NCBI GenBank assembly: GCA_963725085.1
Contig: CAVRXM010000005.1
Coordinates: 186,001 to 250,000, forward strand
Source: VRUE01 sp963725085
GTDB taxonomy: Bacteria; Actinomycetota; Thermoleophilia; Solirubrobacterales; 70-9
Reading direction: 5' to 3'
DNA: 64,000 nucleotides
Numbering within the stretch: position 1 is the first letter of the stretch; every line of letters starts with the position of its first letter. The position numbers and the translations under genes were made by a program. Positions 50,247 to 58,892 of this stretch are shown piece by piece. Under the pieces are notes generated by a model. The model saw nothing but the letters and a program-made list of their open reading frames with translations. It was not told the origin of the DNA and ran no database searches.

Positions 50247-50621
50247 ATGCCGGCCATTCGCGAGAAGACTGGGGAGTGCCGCCAGTGCCGCGCCTTCTGC
50301 GACAAGATGATCGAGCCGCGCGGCTGCGTCGAGCTCGGGTGCCGGTATCTCTATAGCTTCGTCGACGCCCTCACCGGAACCCAGTACCTCGGCTGCATGC
50401 AGGAGGTCTTCGGCGCCAAGGTCGAGCTCGACGCCGTCCTCCAGCCAGGCGGATTCGGCGGCGTCAAGATGACCGGCGAGGGCCTGCCGCACTGCCAGTT
50501 CTCGGTCGAGCGCGCCTACGAGGGGGACGGGCCGACCTACGACTGCGTCAACCGCCGCTTCTTCGACTGTTCCGACGATGGCCAGGAGGGCCTGCGGGCC
50601 TTCGACCTGCGCGACGTCTGA
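50247..50621 (+). CDS. cysteine-rich conserved hypothetical protein
   Basis: A 124-residue protein with seven or more cysteines, arranged CRQCRAFCDK, CVELGCRYLYSF, YLGCMQEVF, CQFSVERAY, CVNRRFFDC. The pattern suggests metal or cluster binding. Similar proteins exist in Actinomycetota but I know no function. It lies 24 bases after dnaE, so it may be on the same transcript. The frame ends before the promoter region of the acyl-CoA dehydrogenase gene. Confidence 0.65.
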   Translation: MPAIREKTGECRQCRAFCDKMIEPRGCVELGCRYLYSFVDALTGTQYLGCMQEVFGAKVELDAVLQPGGFGGVKMTGEGLPHCQFSVERAYEGDGPTYDCVNRRFFDCSDDGQEGLRAFDLRDV

Positions 50622-50709
50622 CCCCTTTTAGTCTTACACGATTCCGTGTACTATCCCGCGACCCCTCGGGGCGGGCAGTGGCCCGGCCCCTCAGGCGGGC
50701 AGGAATCCA

Positions 50710-52005
50710 ATGAGTGAGCAGAACGCGGCAGTCGCAGAGGCGGAGGAGCTCGTCGCGGAGGCGGCCGGCGGCGCCGGCGGGAGCGCCGACGGGCCGCGCT
50801 TCACGCTCGAGCTGAACCAGGACCAGAAGGACATCCGCGAGTGGGTGCACGGCTTTGCTGAGAGCGTCGTGCGCCCGGCCGCTTCCGAGTGGGACGAGCG
50901 CGAGGAGACGCCCTGGCCGGTGATCCAGGAGGCCGCAAAGATCGGCCTCTACGGTTTCGAAGGCCTGGCCCAGTTCTGGGCCGACGAGACCGGCCTGACG
51001 CTGCCGATCGTCAACGAGGAGTTGTTCTGGGGCGACGCCGGGATCGGGATGAGCATCTTCGGCACCTCGCTGGCAGTCGCCGCGATCTTCGGGCAGGGAA
51101 CCCCGGAGCAGCTGGGTGAGTGGATCCCGCAGTGCTTCGGCACTGCGGACGAGCCGAAGGTTGCGGCCTTCTGCTCTTCGGAGCCGGATGCGGGCTCCGA
51201 CGTATCGGCGATCCGCACCACAGCGAAGTACGACGAGGGAAAGGACGAGTGGGTCCTGAATGGCCAGAAGGCGTGGGCGACCAATGGGGGAATCGCCGAC
51301 GTCCACGTGGTCATTGCGAGCGTTGACCGCGAGCTGGGATCTCGCGGTCACGCCGCCTTCGTCATACCTCCCGGGACCGACGGGTGCGAGCAGGGCGCGA
51401 AGGTCAAGAAGCACGGCCTTCGCGCCTCGCACACCGCCGACGTCCACCTCGACGAGTGCCGGGTCCCCGGGTCCTGCCTGCTGGGTGGCAAGGAGAAGCT
51501 CGACGAGCGCCTCGCCCGGGTGCGCGAGGGGAAGAAATCGAAATCGCAGGCGGCGATGCAGACCTTCGAGGCGAGCCGGCCGACGGTCGGCGCCCAGGCG
51601 GTCGGCATCGCCCGCGCGGCCTACGAGTACGCGCTCTCCTACGCGAAGGAGCGCGAGCAGTTCGGCCGGCCGATCATCGAGAATCAGGCGATCGCCTTCG
51701 CCCTCGCCGACATGAAGCTCGAGATCGACGCCTCGCGGCTGCTGGTCTGGCGCGGGGCCTGGATGGGGAGATCCGGCCAGACCTTCGAGAACGCCGAGGG
51801 CTCGATGGCGAAGCTGAAGGCCGGCGAGGTCGCGGTCTGGGTCACCGAGCGGGCGATCCAGATTCTCGGCGGCAACGGCTACACCCGCGACTTCCCGGTC
51901 GAGCGGATGCACCGCGACGCGAAGATCTACACGATCTTCGAGGGCACCTCCGAGATCCAGCGCCTGGTGATCTCGCGCGCGATCTCCGGCATGCAGATCA
52001 GGTAG
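50710..52005 (+). CDS. acyl-CoA dehydrogenase
   Basis: A 431-residue protein of the ACAD family. After an Ala/Glu-rich N-terminus, the alpha domain runs through DQKDIRE, and the FAD- and substrate-binding core has AAFCSSEPDAGSDVSAIRTT and WVLNGQKAWATNGG. RERDQ-type helices follow: SYAKEREQFGRPIIENQAIA, IQILGGNGYTRDFPVERMHR and the catalytic-base segment YTIFEGTSEIQRLVISRAI. It oxidises an acyl-CoA to the 2,3-enoyl-CoA, passing electrons to ETF; chain length is unknown. Its last 84 bp are repeated at 57758-57841, so the 3' end seems to be an integration site. Confidence 0.92.
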   Translation: MSEQNAAVAEAEELVAEAAGGAGGSADGPRFTLELNQDQKDIREWVHGFAESVVRPAASEWDEREETPWPVIQEAAKIGLYGFEGLAQFWADETGLTLPIVNEELFWGDAGIGMSIFGTSLAVAAIFGQGTPEQLGEWIPQCFGTADEPKVAAFCSSEPDAGSDVSAIRTTAKYDEGKDEWVLNGQKAWATNGGIADVHVVIASVDRELGSRGHAAFVIPPGTDGCEQGAKVKKHGLRASHTADVHLDECRVPGSCLLGGKEKLDERLARVREGKKSKSQAAMQTFEASRPTVGAQAVGIARAAYEYALSYAKEREQFGRPIIENQAIAFALADMKLEIDASRLLVWRGAWMGRSGQTFENAEGSMAKLKAGEVAVWVTERAIQILGGNGYTRDFPVERMHRDAKIYTIFEGTSEIQRLVISRAISGMQIR

Positions 52006-52007
52006 CT
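51924..52007 (+). repeat. left copy of the acyl-CoA dehydrogenase 3' end (attL-like)
   Basis: Eighty-four bases that encode YTIFEGTSEIQRLVISRAIS and the rest up to the stop plus CT match 57758-57841 at 82 positions. The two differences are third-codon changes (GTG/GTC and TCC/TCG). Integration into the 3' end of a gene, keeping the gene whole, is a usual way for islands to insert. No gene is seen in 52008-52248, a spacer of about 240 bases. Confidence 0.75.
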
Positions 52008-52248
52008 ATTTGCAGCGGTTTCCGTAGTCGATGGCGGGGGAGCCGTCGTCACCCCCAGACCGCTGCGAGGGCAAACCGGGGGCCTGCGCGCCACAAATTG
52101 CGCCAGCGCAGACCCCCAGGCCCCCGTTAGACAGGGTTCTCAGCGCCTGCCAGGAGGGCATCAGGGCCCCCTGGCACGGCGATGATCTGCGAACCGGCAA
52201 GACCATGGCGAATAGAGTCGGACCAACCAGCGACAAAGGAGGACCCCG

Positions 52249-52521
52249 ATGCATGCAGTCGTCTTGATGGTCACGCTCAATGACCCCGAGGCCGCCATAA
52301 GCAAACTGCGCGAGGAGGTTTTGCCCGAGGTAAAACAGGCCCCCGGCCTCGTGGCTGGATACTGGACACGCGGTAAGGGCGACTCGGGGATCGGGATGGT
52401 CGTCCTTGAGTCCGAGGATGCCGCCAACGCGATGAGCGAGCGAGTCGAGGCGGCGGCTAACGCTGACGACAACGTCACGCTCAACAGCGTTGAGGTGCGC
52501 GAGGTAGTAGCGAACGTCTAA
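52249..52521 (+). CDS. small dimeric alpha/beta-barrel (ABM-like) protein
   Basis: A 90-residue protein: HAVVLMVTLNDPEAAISKLR, PGLVAGYWTRGKGDSGIGMV and SEDAANAMSERVEAAA give the beta-alpha-beta-beta-alpha-beta order of the antibiotic-biosynthesis-monooxygenase or stress-responsive barrel. These act as heme, quinone or small-ligand enzymes or as stress proteins. AAAGGAGG precedes the ATG. It is the first intact gene in the second island. Confidence 0.68.
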   Translation: MHAVVLMVTLNDPEAAISKLREEVLPEVKQAPGLVAGYWTRGKGDSGIGMVVLESEDAANAMSERVEAAANADDNVTLNSVEVREVVANV

Positions 52522-52633
52522 TTCATCTTGTCTCCGTTGTAGAAGTTCGGCACGGCGCGAACCCTCGATGCCCAGCGTGAGCCGGTCGGCTATCTGCTGG
52601 GGCGCCGCCGCGGATGCGTGACGGCCGTGCGGG

Positions 52634-54490
52634 TTACTGGACCGTGAACGGCCGCATCATGTCGTTGTCCTCGTGCTCGACGATGTGGCAGTGGTAGACG
52701 TAGTGCTGCGGCACGCTGGCTCCCGCGGGGAGGCTGAACTTCGCCCGGACGACCGTCAGCTGGCCGGGGTTCGCCTTCACCGTGTCCTTCCAGCCCATCT
52801 CCTCCGGCCCTGGCGGCAGCATCGGTCCGGTGATGAACCCTTTCAGCGCCGACGTCGGGTCGTCCCCGGGCGGCGGAGTCGCGCCGTTGGGCGTCCCGTA
52901 GCTGGCCTGGTAGGCCTTGGCGTTGAACGGGAAGCGCCCGATCACCTGGAAGGTGAAGAGGTGGGTGTGCATCGGGTGGGTGTCCGCGGTCGTGTTGACG
53001 TACACCCAGTCCTCTACGGCGTCCTGGTCGACGATCTCGGTGGTCGGGTAGTCGAAGCGTTTGGCGTTGAGGTTCAGGTACCAGCTTGGGGTATCCGGGC
53101 CGACCTCGTTGAGGACGATGGCGCGGGTATTGACGGCGCCAGTCAGCGGGGCGCCGCGTTTCCTGAGGTCTTCGAGCGGCTGCTCGTTGGTGCCCAGCGC
53201 GCCCGGGGAGGGTTTGGGCAGGGTCAGCGGCGCGCCCGGGGAGGCGGTCGCCTTGACCGTGATCTGCATCACCTGGGTGAGCGAGGGCGCCGGCGTGGCA
53301 ACCGGTGACGGCGGTTTCGAGTTCTTCATCTGCACCGTCGTGCCGGCCAGCCGTCGGAAGTCGACGATCACGTCGTAGCGCTCGGCGGGCGCCATCACGA
53401 CGTGCTTGATCGGGACCGGCGTGGTGCCCTCGGGCAGGAAGCCGCCCTCGGAGCCGATCACGTACATCGGGGCGCCCGCGATGTTGAGGTCAAGAATGCG
53501 GGCGTTGGAGCCGTTGAGCAGCCGGAAGCGGTACATCGCCGGCTCCACGGTCAGCCTCGGCCAGATGGCCCCGTTGACGAGCATGCAGTCGCCGAAGTAC
53601 TCGCCAATCCAGGGCCCGTTGGTGCTCGCCGGCGCAAACGGGTAGAGGATCTCGCCGTCCATCGTGAACTGCTTGTCCTGGACGACGAGCGGGATGTCGT
53701 AGGCGCCCATAGGCAATTCGAGCGGGTTGTCACCGTCGAAGGTGTCGAGCTCGTCGGTGACGATGCAACCCGCCGCCAGCCCGGCGACGACGTTCATGCG
53801 CGTGTCGCCGAGGTAGTGGTCGTGGAACCACAACAGCGAACCCGGCTGGCCAAACGGGTAGTCGGCCCACTGCGTCTCGCCCGGGCCGAACCCGTCGCGG
53901 TAGTCGCCGACCGCGATCCGGTTGCCTTCGAGGTCAGTGACGAAGTTGCCTTCATCGTCGCGCTGGTAGATCGGTCCCGCAGCCGGGTTGCCGTCGTCTT
54001 CGCCGAGAACGAGTCCACCGTGCAGATGGGTGAGCATGCGCAACTTGCCACCCATGCCCGCCTTGACGGCCGCGAACTGGTCGTAGCCGCCCTGCGTGGT
54101 GAGCGTCGCACCGGGGTTCAGCCAGGCAGGTGGGTCCTCGGGTAGCGCGTTTAAGTAGGCGACCCGAATCGGCACGTCCTGGCTGACCAGCAGTGCGGGC
54201 CCCGGATAGGCCGCGACGCCATCCGCGCTGCGGGCATAGCCGAACAGCGGCGTGCTCGGCAGCTGCGAGTGAAGCTTCTGCGAGAATTCCTTTGCGGTCA
54301 GCCTGACCGTGCCGCCCGCGCGGGCGTCGATCGCGTTTTCGGTCAGCAGCGGCAGCGGATCGCGGAACTTGCTCAGCGTGGTCGCCGCCGATGGCGCGGC
54401 GCCCGCCGGCGCCGCGCGTAGCAACTCGGGCAGCATCACGCCTCCCGCCACGACGGCTCCTCGTTTGAGCAGTTGCCGTCTGGTCAGCAT
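52634..54490 (-). CDS. multicopper oxidase, Tat-exported (CotA/bilirubin-oxidase type)
   Basis: A 618-residue protein. The N-terminus TRRQLLKRGAVVAGG is a twin-arginine signal. The copper ligands are HLHGG, WFHDHYLG, HPMHTHLFTFQV and HYVYHCHIVEHEDNDMM. The last contains the type 1 Cys with the tandem His, and a Met downstream as axial ligand. It should oxidise phenols, bilirubin, Mn(II) or Cu(I) outside the membrane, reducing O2 to water. It is in the second island, opposite to its neighbours. Confidence 0.92.
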   Translation of the reverse strand: MLTRRQLLKRGAVVAGGVMLPELLRAAPAGAAPSAATTLSKFRDPLPLLTENAIDARAGGTVRLTAKEFSQKLHSQLPSTPLFGYARSADGVAAYPGPALLVSQDVPIRVAYLNALPEDPPAWLNPGATLTTQGGYDQFAAVKAGMGGKLRMLTHLHGGLVLGEDDGNPAAGPIYQRDDEGNFVTDLEGNRIAVGDYRDGFGPGETQWADYPFGQPGSLLWFHDHYLGDTRMNVVAGLAAGCIVTDELDTFDGDNPLELPMGAYDIPLVVQDKQFTMDGEILYPFAPASTNGPWIGEYFGDCMLVNGAIWPRLTVEPAMYRFRLLNGSNARILDLNIAGAPMYVIGSEGGFLPEGTTPVPIKHVVMAPAERYDVIVDFRRLAGTTVQMKNSKPPSPVATPAPSLTQVMQITVKATASPGAPLTLPKPSPGALGTNEQPLEDLRKRGAPLTGAVNTRAIVLNEVGPDTPSWYLNLNAKRFDYPTTEIVDQDAVEDWVYVNTTADTHPMHTHLFTFQVIGRFPFNAKAYQASYGTPNGATPPPGDDPTSALKGFITGPMLPPGPEEMGWKDTVKANPGQLTVVRAKFSLPAGASVPQHYVYHCHIVEHEDNDMMRPFTVQ

Positions 54491-54636
54491 GATGGACCTT
54501 TAAGCATAGCCCGCGCAGCGACCGTTGCGCAACGCACCGACCAACCTCCCGGTTCATGATTGCGGACCGCGAGGGCCACAGCCGGGTGCCACAGGGCTAC
54601 CGAGACGAGACGGTTTCAGGTTGGGGGGATGGGTGA

Positions 54637-54852
54637 GTGTCCAGCGACGGAAACAGAGTCACGGCGGCTTTCCGAAGGGCGAACTTAGAGACGGCGCCTG
54701 ACGAAGCCGGGCTAGACGCCCTCCTCGCGCAGCTCGACCCCCACCCCGGAGTCAGGGGTCGGTATTTCGAGCGCCTCTGCCGCTGGTTCCTGTTGAACGC
54801 GCCCGAGTACCGGGGCAGGTTCCGCACCCTCTTGGCAACGACTAGCGCTTGA
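54637..54852 (+). pseudogene. N-terminal fragment of a large island-type helicase
   Basis: The GTG-started 71-residue frame contains LDPHPGVRGRYFERLCRWFL then LNAPEYRGRFR. This resembles the first 60 or so residues of large predicted DEAD/DEAH helicases of mobile elements (the typical text is a FERLCRWYL...PEYRGRFRRVWLW region). It stops at once after that. A helicase-associated-domain fragment on the same strand lies at 56383-56500. I read the two as remnants of one gene. Confidence 0.5.
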
Positions 54853-55018
54853 ATCAGCGCTACCCCAGGAGCACACAATCACTGTGTCAGCGCGGTGAGC
54901 TAGCCGGGCAGCGGGTCGGACTGGCGCTACTCAACCACCCCTAGCCCTTCCCGGCCGGGTGAAGGCTGAGGGCCGAAGAGGGGCGGGTCGTCCCCGCCCC
55001 TCCCCGGCTCCCCGCTCC

Positions 55019-56176
55019 TCAGTGGGCGAAACGCAGGGCGCTGAACAGCCCGGCGTGATCGGAGTCCCAGAATCCGTTGACCGGCAGCAGCCCGGTCACC
55101 GCCGAGCTCTGCAAGCTGATCTCGGAGGGGTCGTTGGTCATCACGTGGTCGACCTGGTGGTCGAAGTCGGCGACGCTGCCGCCGGCCCCTTCGGCCAGCA
55201 GGCTCGAATTGAGGCAGCAGCCGAGCGGGTTGTTCGTGCTGCGCTCGACCATCCCCGCTTCCAGCAGGACCCGGTAAGCCTGTTGGTCGCCAGGGGAGAC
55301 CGTGTCGTCATCTGAGTTGAGGTCGCCGACCAGGATGACCGGCAGGTCGCCTGTCGCCGGACCGCCCGGGGCGACCAGCTCGGCTGCCTGCAGGGCGCGG
55401 ATGCTGGGCACCAGGAACGCCGGGTCGAACGCCTCCAGATGGGTGTTGACGAAGCGGAACCAGTGGCTGCCGCGCACCTTCGCGTCGGTAGCGGTCCAGC
55501 CCCGTTTGATCGTCAACGGTTTGCCGAGGATCGGCACCTGCAGCAGCGCTTTGAAGTTGCCCGACTGGGGGTTGGCCGTCTGCACTCCGGCGTCGCGCCG
55601 GGAGAGGATCACGTCGCGCATCGTCAGGCGCCCGTTGATCTCGGCGTTGGCGATCGCCGGGTTGGGACCGTCGCCCGCCACTTCATTCTCGTCCGCAGGC
55701 GCCTCGAGGTCGAACTCGTTCTGGGAGATGACCGCTTCGTAGCGCTTTTCCCCTTTGTTGAGCTGTTCCAGCAGGAGCTGCAGGAAGTCGTAGCGAACCG
55801 TGGTCGCAGTCGGTTCACCGGTGAGGACCGGCGTCAGGCTCGGCGGGGCGGTGCGCCACAGCGCCACCTCCTGCAGGCCGACCAGGTCAGGCTTCTGGGC
55901 GAGGATCTCCTGGGCCAGGCCTTTGGCCCGGGTCGGGAAGTCGTTGGCGGTGACTTCGCGCAGGATCTGCCCGTTGGCGGCGACGAACGCTTCGAGACTG
56001 GGGGCGCCGATCGCCGGTGCCAGGTCGGCGCCAAGGTAGAGGTTGCGGGTCATCACGTTGGCGACCTTGCCTTCGTCGGTCGGCTTCGCGGCGGCAGCGC
56101 CCGGCAACAGCAGGGTGAGAACGAACGCCGCGGCGATCAGCAGCGTTGAGAGCCGACGGGTGATTGCGTGAGTCAA
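55019..56176 (-). CDS. secreted endonuclease/exonuclease/phosphatase-family protein
   Basis: A 385-residue protein with a signal peptide (LSTLLIAAAFVLTLLLPGAA). The EEP-fold catalytic blocks are MTRNLYLGAD, the metal-binding Glu in LVGLQEVALWR, the His/Asp region RFVNTHLEAFD, VGDLNSDDD, the DHQVDHVMTND loop and DSDHAGLFSAL. It should cleave phosphodiesters, such as nucleic acid or phospholipid headgroups, outside the cell. It lies between the two helicase fragments, on the opposite strand, and may have replaced or interrupted that gene. Confidence 0.85.
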   Translation of the reverse strand: MTHAITRRLSTLLIAAAFVLTLLLPGAAAAKPTDEGKVANVMTRNLYLGADLAPAIGAPSLEAFVAANGQILREVTANDFPTRAKGLAQEILAQKPDLVGLQEVALWRTAPPSLTPVLTGEPTATTVRYDFLQLLLEQLNKGEKRYEAVISQNEFDLEAPADENEVAGDGPNPAIANAEINGRLTMRDVILSRRDAGVQTANPQSGNFKALLQVPILGKPLTIKRGWTATDAKVRGSHWFRFVNTHLEAFDPAFLVPSIRALQAAELVAPGGPATGDLPVILVGDLNSDDDTVSPGDQQAYRVLLEAGMVERSTNNPLGCCLNSSLLAEGAGGSVADFDHQVDHVMTNDPSEISLQSSAVTGLLPVNGFWDSDHAGLFSALRFAH

Positions 56177-56382
56177 GAGCTACTCCTCCTCTTCCGCGAT
56201 CCCGTTCCCACGGGATCGATTTGGTTGAGGCGCCTCAGACCGGTAGCCACTGTCCCCTGGCCACCCTCCCCAGAGCACCACCATCATAGGGCGGTCGACC
56301 GATTCGCGATTGATCGCCGCTCCCGCCTGATCAAGATTCCAGTACCCCCGAGCGGCCAAACGGAAAAGATGGGCGCGACCAA
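56177..56382. other. spacer before the helicase remnant, no gene seen
   Basis: Two hundred bases upstream of the EEP gene start. GGAGGAGGAA-type purine tract on the minus strand (56180-56190) is the EEP ribosome binding site. No other feature is recognised. Confidence 0.4.
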
Positions 56383-56500
56383 CTCTCCGACGAGCGACGG
56401 CAGCAATTGGAAGCGCTGCAGGGCTGGGTCTGGGACGCACGAAAAGCGAAAGTAGGTTGGCCCAACTTTTCAAGAACGGGGAGAGGAAGCGATGGGCAGG
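56383..56500 (+). pseudogene. helicase-associated domain fragment
   Basis: The frame reads LSDERRQQLEALQGWVWDAR then KAKVGWPNFS. LEALPGWxWD is the signature of the helicase-associated (HA) repeat found at the end of large actinobacterial helicases. There is no upstream start, and the frame is lost within 100 bases. It is on the same strand as the N-terminal fragment at 54637-54852. Confidence 0.55.
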
Positions 56501-56504
56501 CGCA

Positions 56505-57437
56505 TCATGGAGACGGGCCCCAGTCCGCGACGTCGCCTTGGAGTCCGGTGCTGACCAGGTTGCTGCCGTCGGCGTTGGCGGTGTAGATCGCCTCGTGACC
56601 GGATCGGGGGCCTGTCGCGGTGAAGAGCGAGAGGACGATCTTCTTGCCGTCGGGTGACCAGCCGGGGTCAAACGCGCCGTCGTGGCTGCCGACATGAAGC
56701 GCGATCGGATGCCGGCCACTGCCATCGGGGTGGATGACGTAGATCGTGCCCTGGCCGTTGTCGGTCAGGATCCACCGCCCATCTGGCGACCAGCTCGCAG
56801 TATTCGAGGTTTCCCCCTGCCAGCCGCTGATTTTCTTTGCCGGGCCACCGCTGAGGTGGACGACGAACAGGGCGGAACGGTGCCGGGCGGGGTTTTCGGC
56901 CCAGAAAGCTAGGCGTTTTCCGTCGGGCGAGTAGTCGCCCGGCAAGTCGTGGCCCCCGTAGGGGTTCGTCGTCAGCCGCACCGGGTTGCCGAAGTGGGAG
57001 GTCGTCCGCACGATGAAGATACCCGCGCGCCGCTTGGGGTGCTCTTCGTCCCATCCCTCGCAGGCGAAATGCCTGCCGTTCGGCGACCAGGCGGCGCACT
57101 CCAGATTCAAGCTCGGATCAGGGATGGTCCTCTTTTGGTAGCCCGAGCCGTCCGGGTTGACCGTTGCAGTCGTGATCCTGCCGTCAGCGGTGAGAGCCGC
57201 GATTGCAATCTTGCTCCCGTCAGGAGACCACCGCTCGCAGCACGTATGCGGTGTGAGGCGCTTCGCGTTGCTCCCGTCGGGGTTGGAGGTGACGATGAAT
57301 GTGTCGCCGTTGGCGGGATTTTCCTGCTGGAAGGCGATCCTGCCGTTGGTGCCGGACACCTTTGCGCTCGCCGTTACGGCCGCGATCGCGACAGCCAAAG
57401 CTGCCACCACGAACCCACTCATAACCCACTTGGACAC
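56505..57437 (-). CDS. secreted TolB-like beta-propeller (PD40 repeat) protein
   Basis: A 310-residue protein. A signal peptide (VAALAVAIAAVTASAKVSGT) is followed by repeated SPDGSKIA/SPNGRHFA/SPDGKRLA/SPDGRWIL/SPDGKKIV segments, one per blade, as in PD40/TolB propellers; NPDGSN and HPDGSG are the matching outer turns. It is probably a periplasmic or extracellular binding protein rather than an enzyme. GGAGGA lies 12 bases before the ATG on the minus strand. It overlaps no gene and is island cargo. Confidence 0.82.
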   Translation of the reverse strand: MSKWVMSGFVVAALAVAIAAVTASAKVSGTNGRIAFQQENPANGDTFIVTSNPDGSNAKRLTPHTCCERWSPDGSKIAIAALTADGRITTATVNPDGSGYQKRTIPDPSLNLECAAWSPNGRHFACEGWDEEHPKRRAGIFIVRTTSHFGNPVRLTTNPYGGHDLPGDYSPDGKRLAFWAENPARHRSALFVVHLSGGPAKKISGWQGETSNTASWSPDGRWILTDNGQGTIYVIHPDGSGRHPIALHVGSHDGAFDPGWSPDGKKIVLSLFTATGPRSGHEAIYTANADGSNLVSTGLQGDVADWGPSP

Positions 57438-57757
57438 GCTGGTCCTCCTCCAGTTAGACGTGCATCGCCCCCCCAGGGCATGACGCCTTCCCCTCCGAAG
57501 GAGTCGCCGTGGCTTTGTATCAATCTATACGTGAGGGCGAGCTCGTCAAGCCGCCGTAGGAGGCAGGGTCGGGAATCGGGCCGGGCGCGCTCCTCTCGCG
57601 TGAAGGGAAGCGCAAACGCCTGGATAAACCGGTCGGTTGACAAATCCCTACCGCCGTGCGTCAGTTGTGCGCCAGTGGGCGCCAGTCCCAGGCGTGACGG
57701 AGCGGGGTCCAGCGGGGGATTACTTGGCTCTAGACCGCGATTCGTGCCTGTGGCGCG
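57438..57757. other. spacer left of the duplicated acyl-CoA dehydrogenase end
   Basis: No gene is recognised. A minus-strand frame at 57419-57643 has no known domain. GCGCCAGTGGGCGCCA near 57670 is a short near-palindrome resembling the reverse of the TGGCACCCC repeats beside the tRNA-Cys island, perhaps an arm-type site. Confidence 0.35.
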
Positions 57758-57841
57758 GATCTACACGATCTTCGAGGGCACCTCCGAGATCCAGCGCCTG
57801 GTCATCTCGCGCGCGATCTCGGGCATGCAGATCAGGTAGCT
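57758..57841 (+). repeat. right copy of the acyl-CoA dehydrogenase 3' end (attR-like)
   Basis: It matches 51924-52007 at 82 of 84 bases, including the stop codon and the following CT. Upstream of the repeat there is no acyl-CoA dehydrogenase sequence. It marks the right end of a 5.8 kb second island. Confidence 0.75.
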
Positions 57842-57940
57842 TCGCGCGGCCGCGGATTCCCGTTCCCGGCCCGGTCGCGCCGCTCCCTTCCGGTGGGAGA
57901 AATCCTCGCTATTCGAGGACAACGCCCACGGCAACCCGCT

Positions 57941-57983
57941 CCGGTGTTCGAAATGTCGAATAGTTCGACATAAGGAACACCGG
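57941..57983. repeat. nested perfect palindrome downstream of nfo
   Basis: CCGGTGTTC (57941-57949) pairs with GAACACCGG (57975-57983). Inside, TGTCGAA (57954-57960) pairs with TTCGACA (57964-57970) around TAG, with four-base internal loops GAAA and TAAG. The whole forms one long hairpin or two stacked dyads, 20 bases beyond the nfo stop. Confidence 0.65.
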
Positions 57984-58003
57984 AAGCACTTCGCAGGGCG
58001 ATC

Positions 58004-58867
58004 TCAGGCGCGGCGTTTCTTCAGGCCGGCTTTGCGGAGGCGCTTGGCGGCTTGGACTTCTTTGCGATCCGGGCCTTTCTTGCGCGGCCCCGGGGTCTCG
58101 AGCGTCGCCGGCAGGCCCTCGAACCGCGGCTCGGAGAGGAACGCGGCGAGGCCGCCTTTGCCCATCTCGCCCTTGCCGATGTTGGCGTGGCGGTCGCGGC
58201 ATGACCCGAGCGGCGCCGCGGCGTCGTTGACGTGGAGGCAGCGGAGCCGCTCAAGGCCGACCTTCGCGTCGGCTTCGTCGACGATCTCGCTCAGGTGGGC
58301 GGGGTCGGTGACGTCGTAGCCCTGGACGAAGAGGTGGCAGGAATCGAGGCAGAGCCCGAGGCGCTTGCCGCTCCCGGCCAGCTCGATCAGCTCGGCGGTC
58401 TGGTCGAAGTCGCGACCGAGGAGGCCTTTGTGGCCGGCGGTCTGCTCGAGCAGCAGCGGGCAGCCCTCGCTGTCGTCGAGGGCGGCGGCGATCACCTTCG
58501 CCGCCCGCTTCATCGAGGCACCCAGCGGCTCGCCTTTCTGGGCGCCGGGGTGGAGGACGACGCCGGCGGCGCCGATCCCGTCGCCGGTCCGCAGCGCGTG
58601 GGTCAGAGAGGCGAGCGATTTCTTCCGCAGCTCCTTGTCCTTCGTCGCGCAATTGATCAGGTAGACGGCGTGGATCACGACCGCGTCGACCGGCGAGCGG
58701 TCCATCGCCTCGCGGAACGCGGCGAAGTCGTCCTCTCCGTAGCGCGTGGGGCGCCACATCCGCGGGCTCTGGTTGAAGATCTGGATCGATTCGCAGCCGA
58801 GCTCGGTACCGCGATCGATCGCGTTGGCCAGCCCGCCGGCGGTCGAGACGTGCGCTCCGATCAGCAT
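58004..58867 (-). CDS. nfo: deoxyribonuclease IV (AP endonuclease)
   Basis: A 287-residue TIM-barrel AP endonuclease. Blocks are HVSTAGGLANAIDRGTELGC, AVVIHAVYLINCATKD, LLLEQTAGHKGLLG, LCLDSCHLFVQGYDVTD, HVNDAAAPLGSCRDRHANIG and the basic tail. Zinc-binding His, Glu and Asp residues are in place. It incises DNA at abasic sites in base excision repair. It has no partner genes nearby; a nested palindrome sits just after its stop. Confidence 0.93.
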   Translation of the reverse strand: MLIGAHVSTAGGLANAIDRGTELGCESIQIFNQSPRMWRPTRYGEDDFAAFREAMDRSPVDAVVIHAVYLINCATKDKELRKKSLASLTHALRTGDGIGAAGVVLHPGAQKGEPLGASMKRAAKVIAAALDDSEGCPLLLEQTAGHKGLLGRDFDQTAELIELAGSGKRLGLCLDSCHLFVQGYDVTDPAHLSEIVDEADAKVGLERLRCLHVNDAAAPLGSCRDRHANIGKGEMGKGGLAAFLSEPRFEGLPATLETPGPRKKGPDRKEVQAAKRLRKAGLKKRRA

Positions 58868-58892
58868 GGGACTGCACTCTAAGCTCAGAGCG

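Noticed and set aside
46392..50492. A 1366-codon open frame on the minus strand
   Set aside because: It is antisense to dnaE over its whole length. Long antisense frames are expected in high-GC codon-biased genes; the translation is Asp/Leu/Val/Arg-rich with no domain.
57419..57643. A 74-residue minus-strand frame left of the second att repeat
   Set aside because: No domain, no good start site and overlap with the start of the propeller gene; not enough to call a gene.
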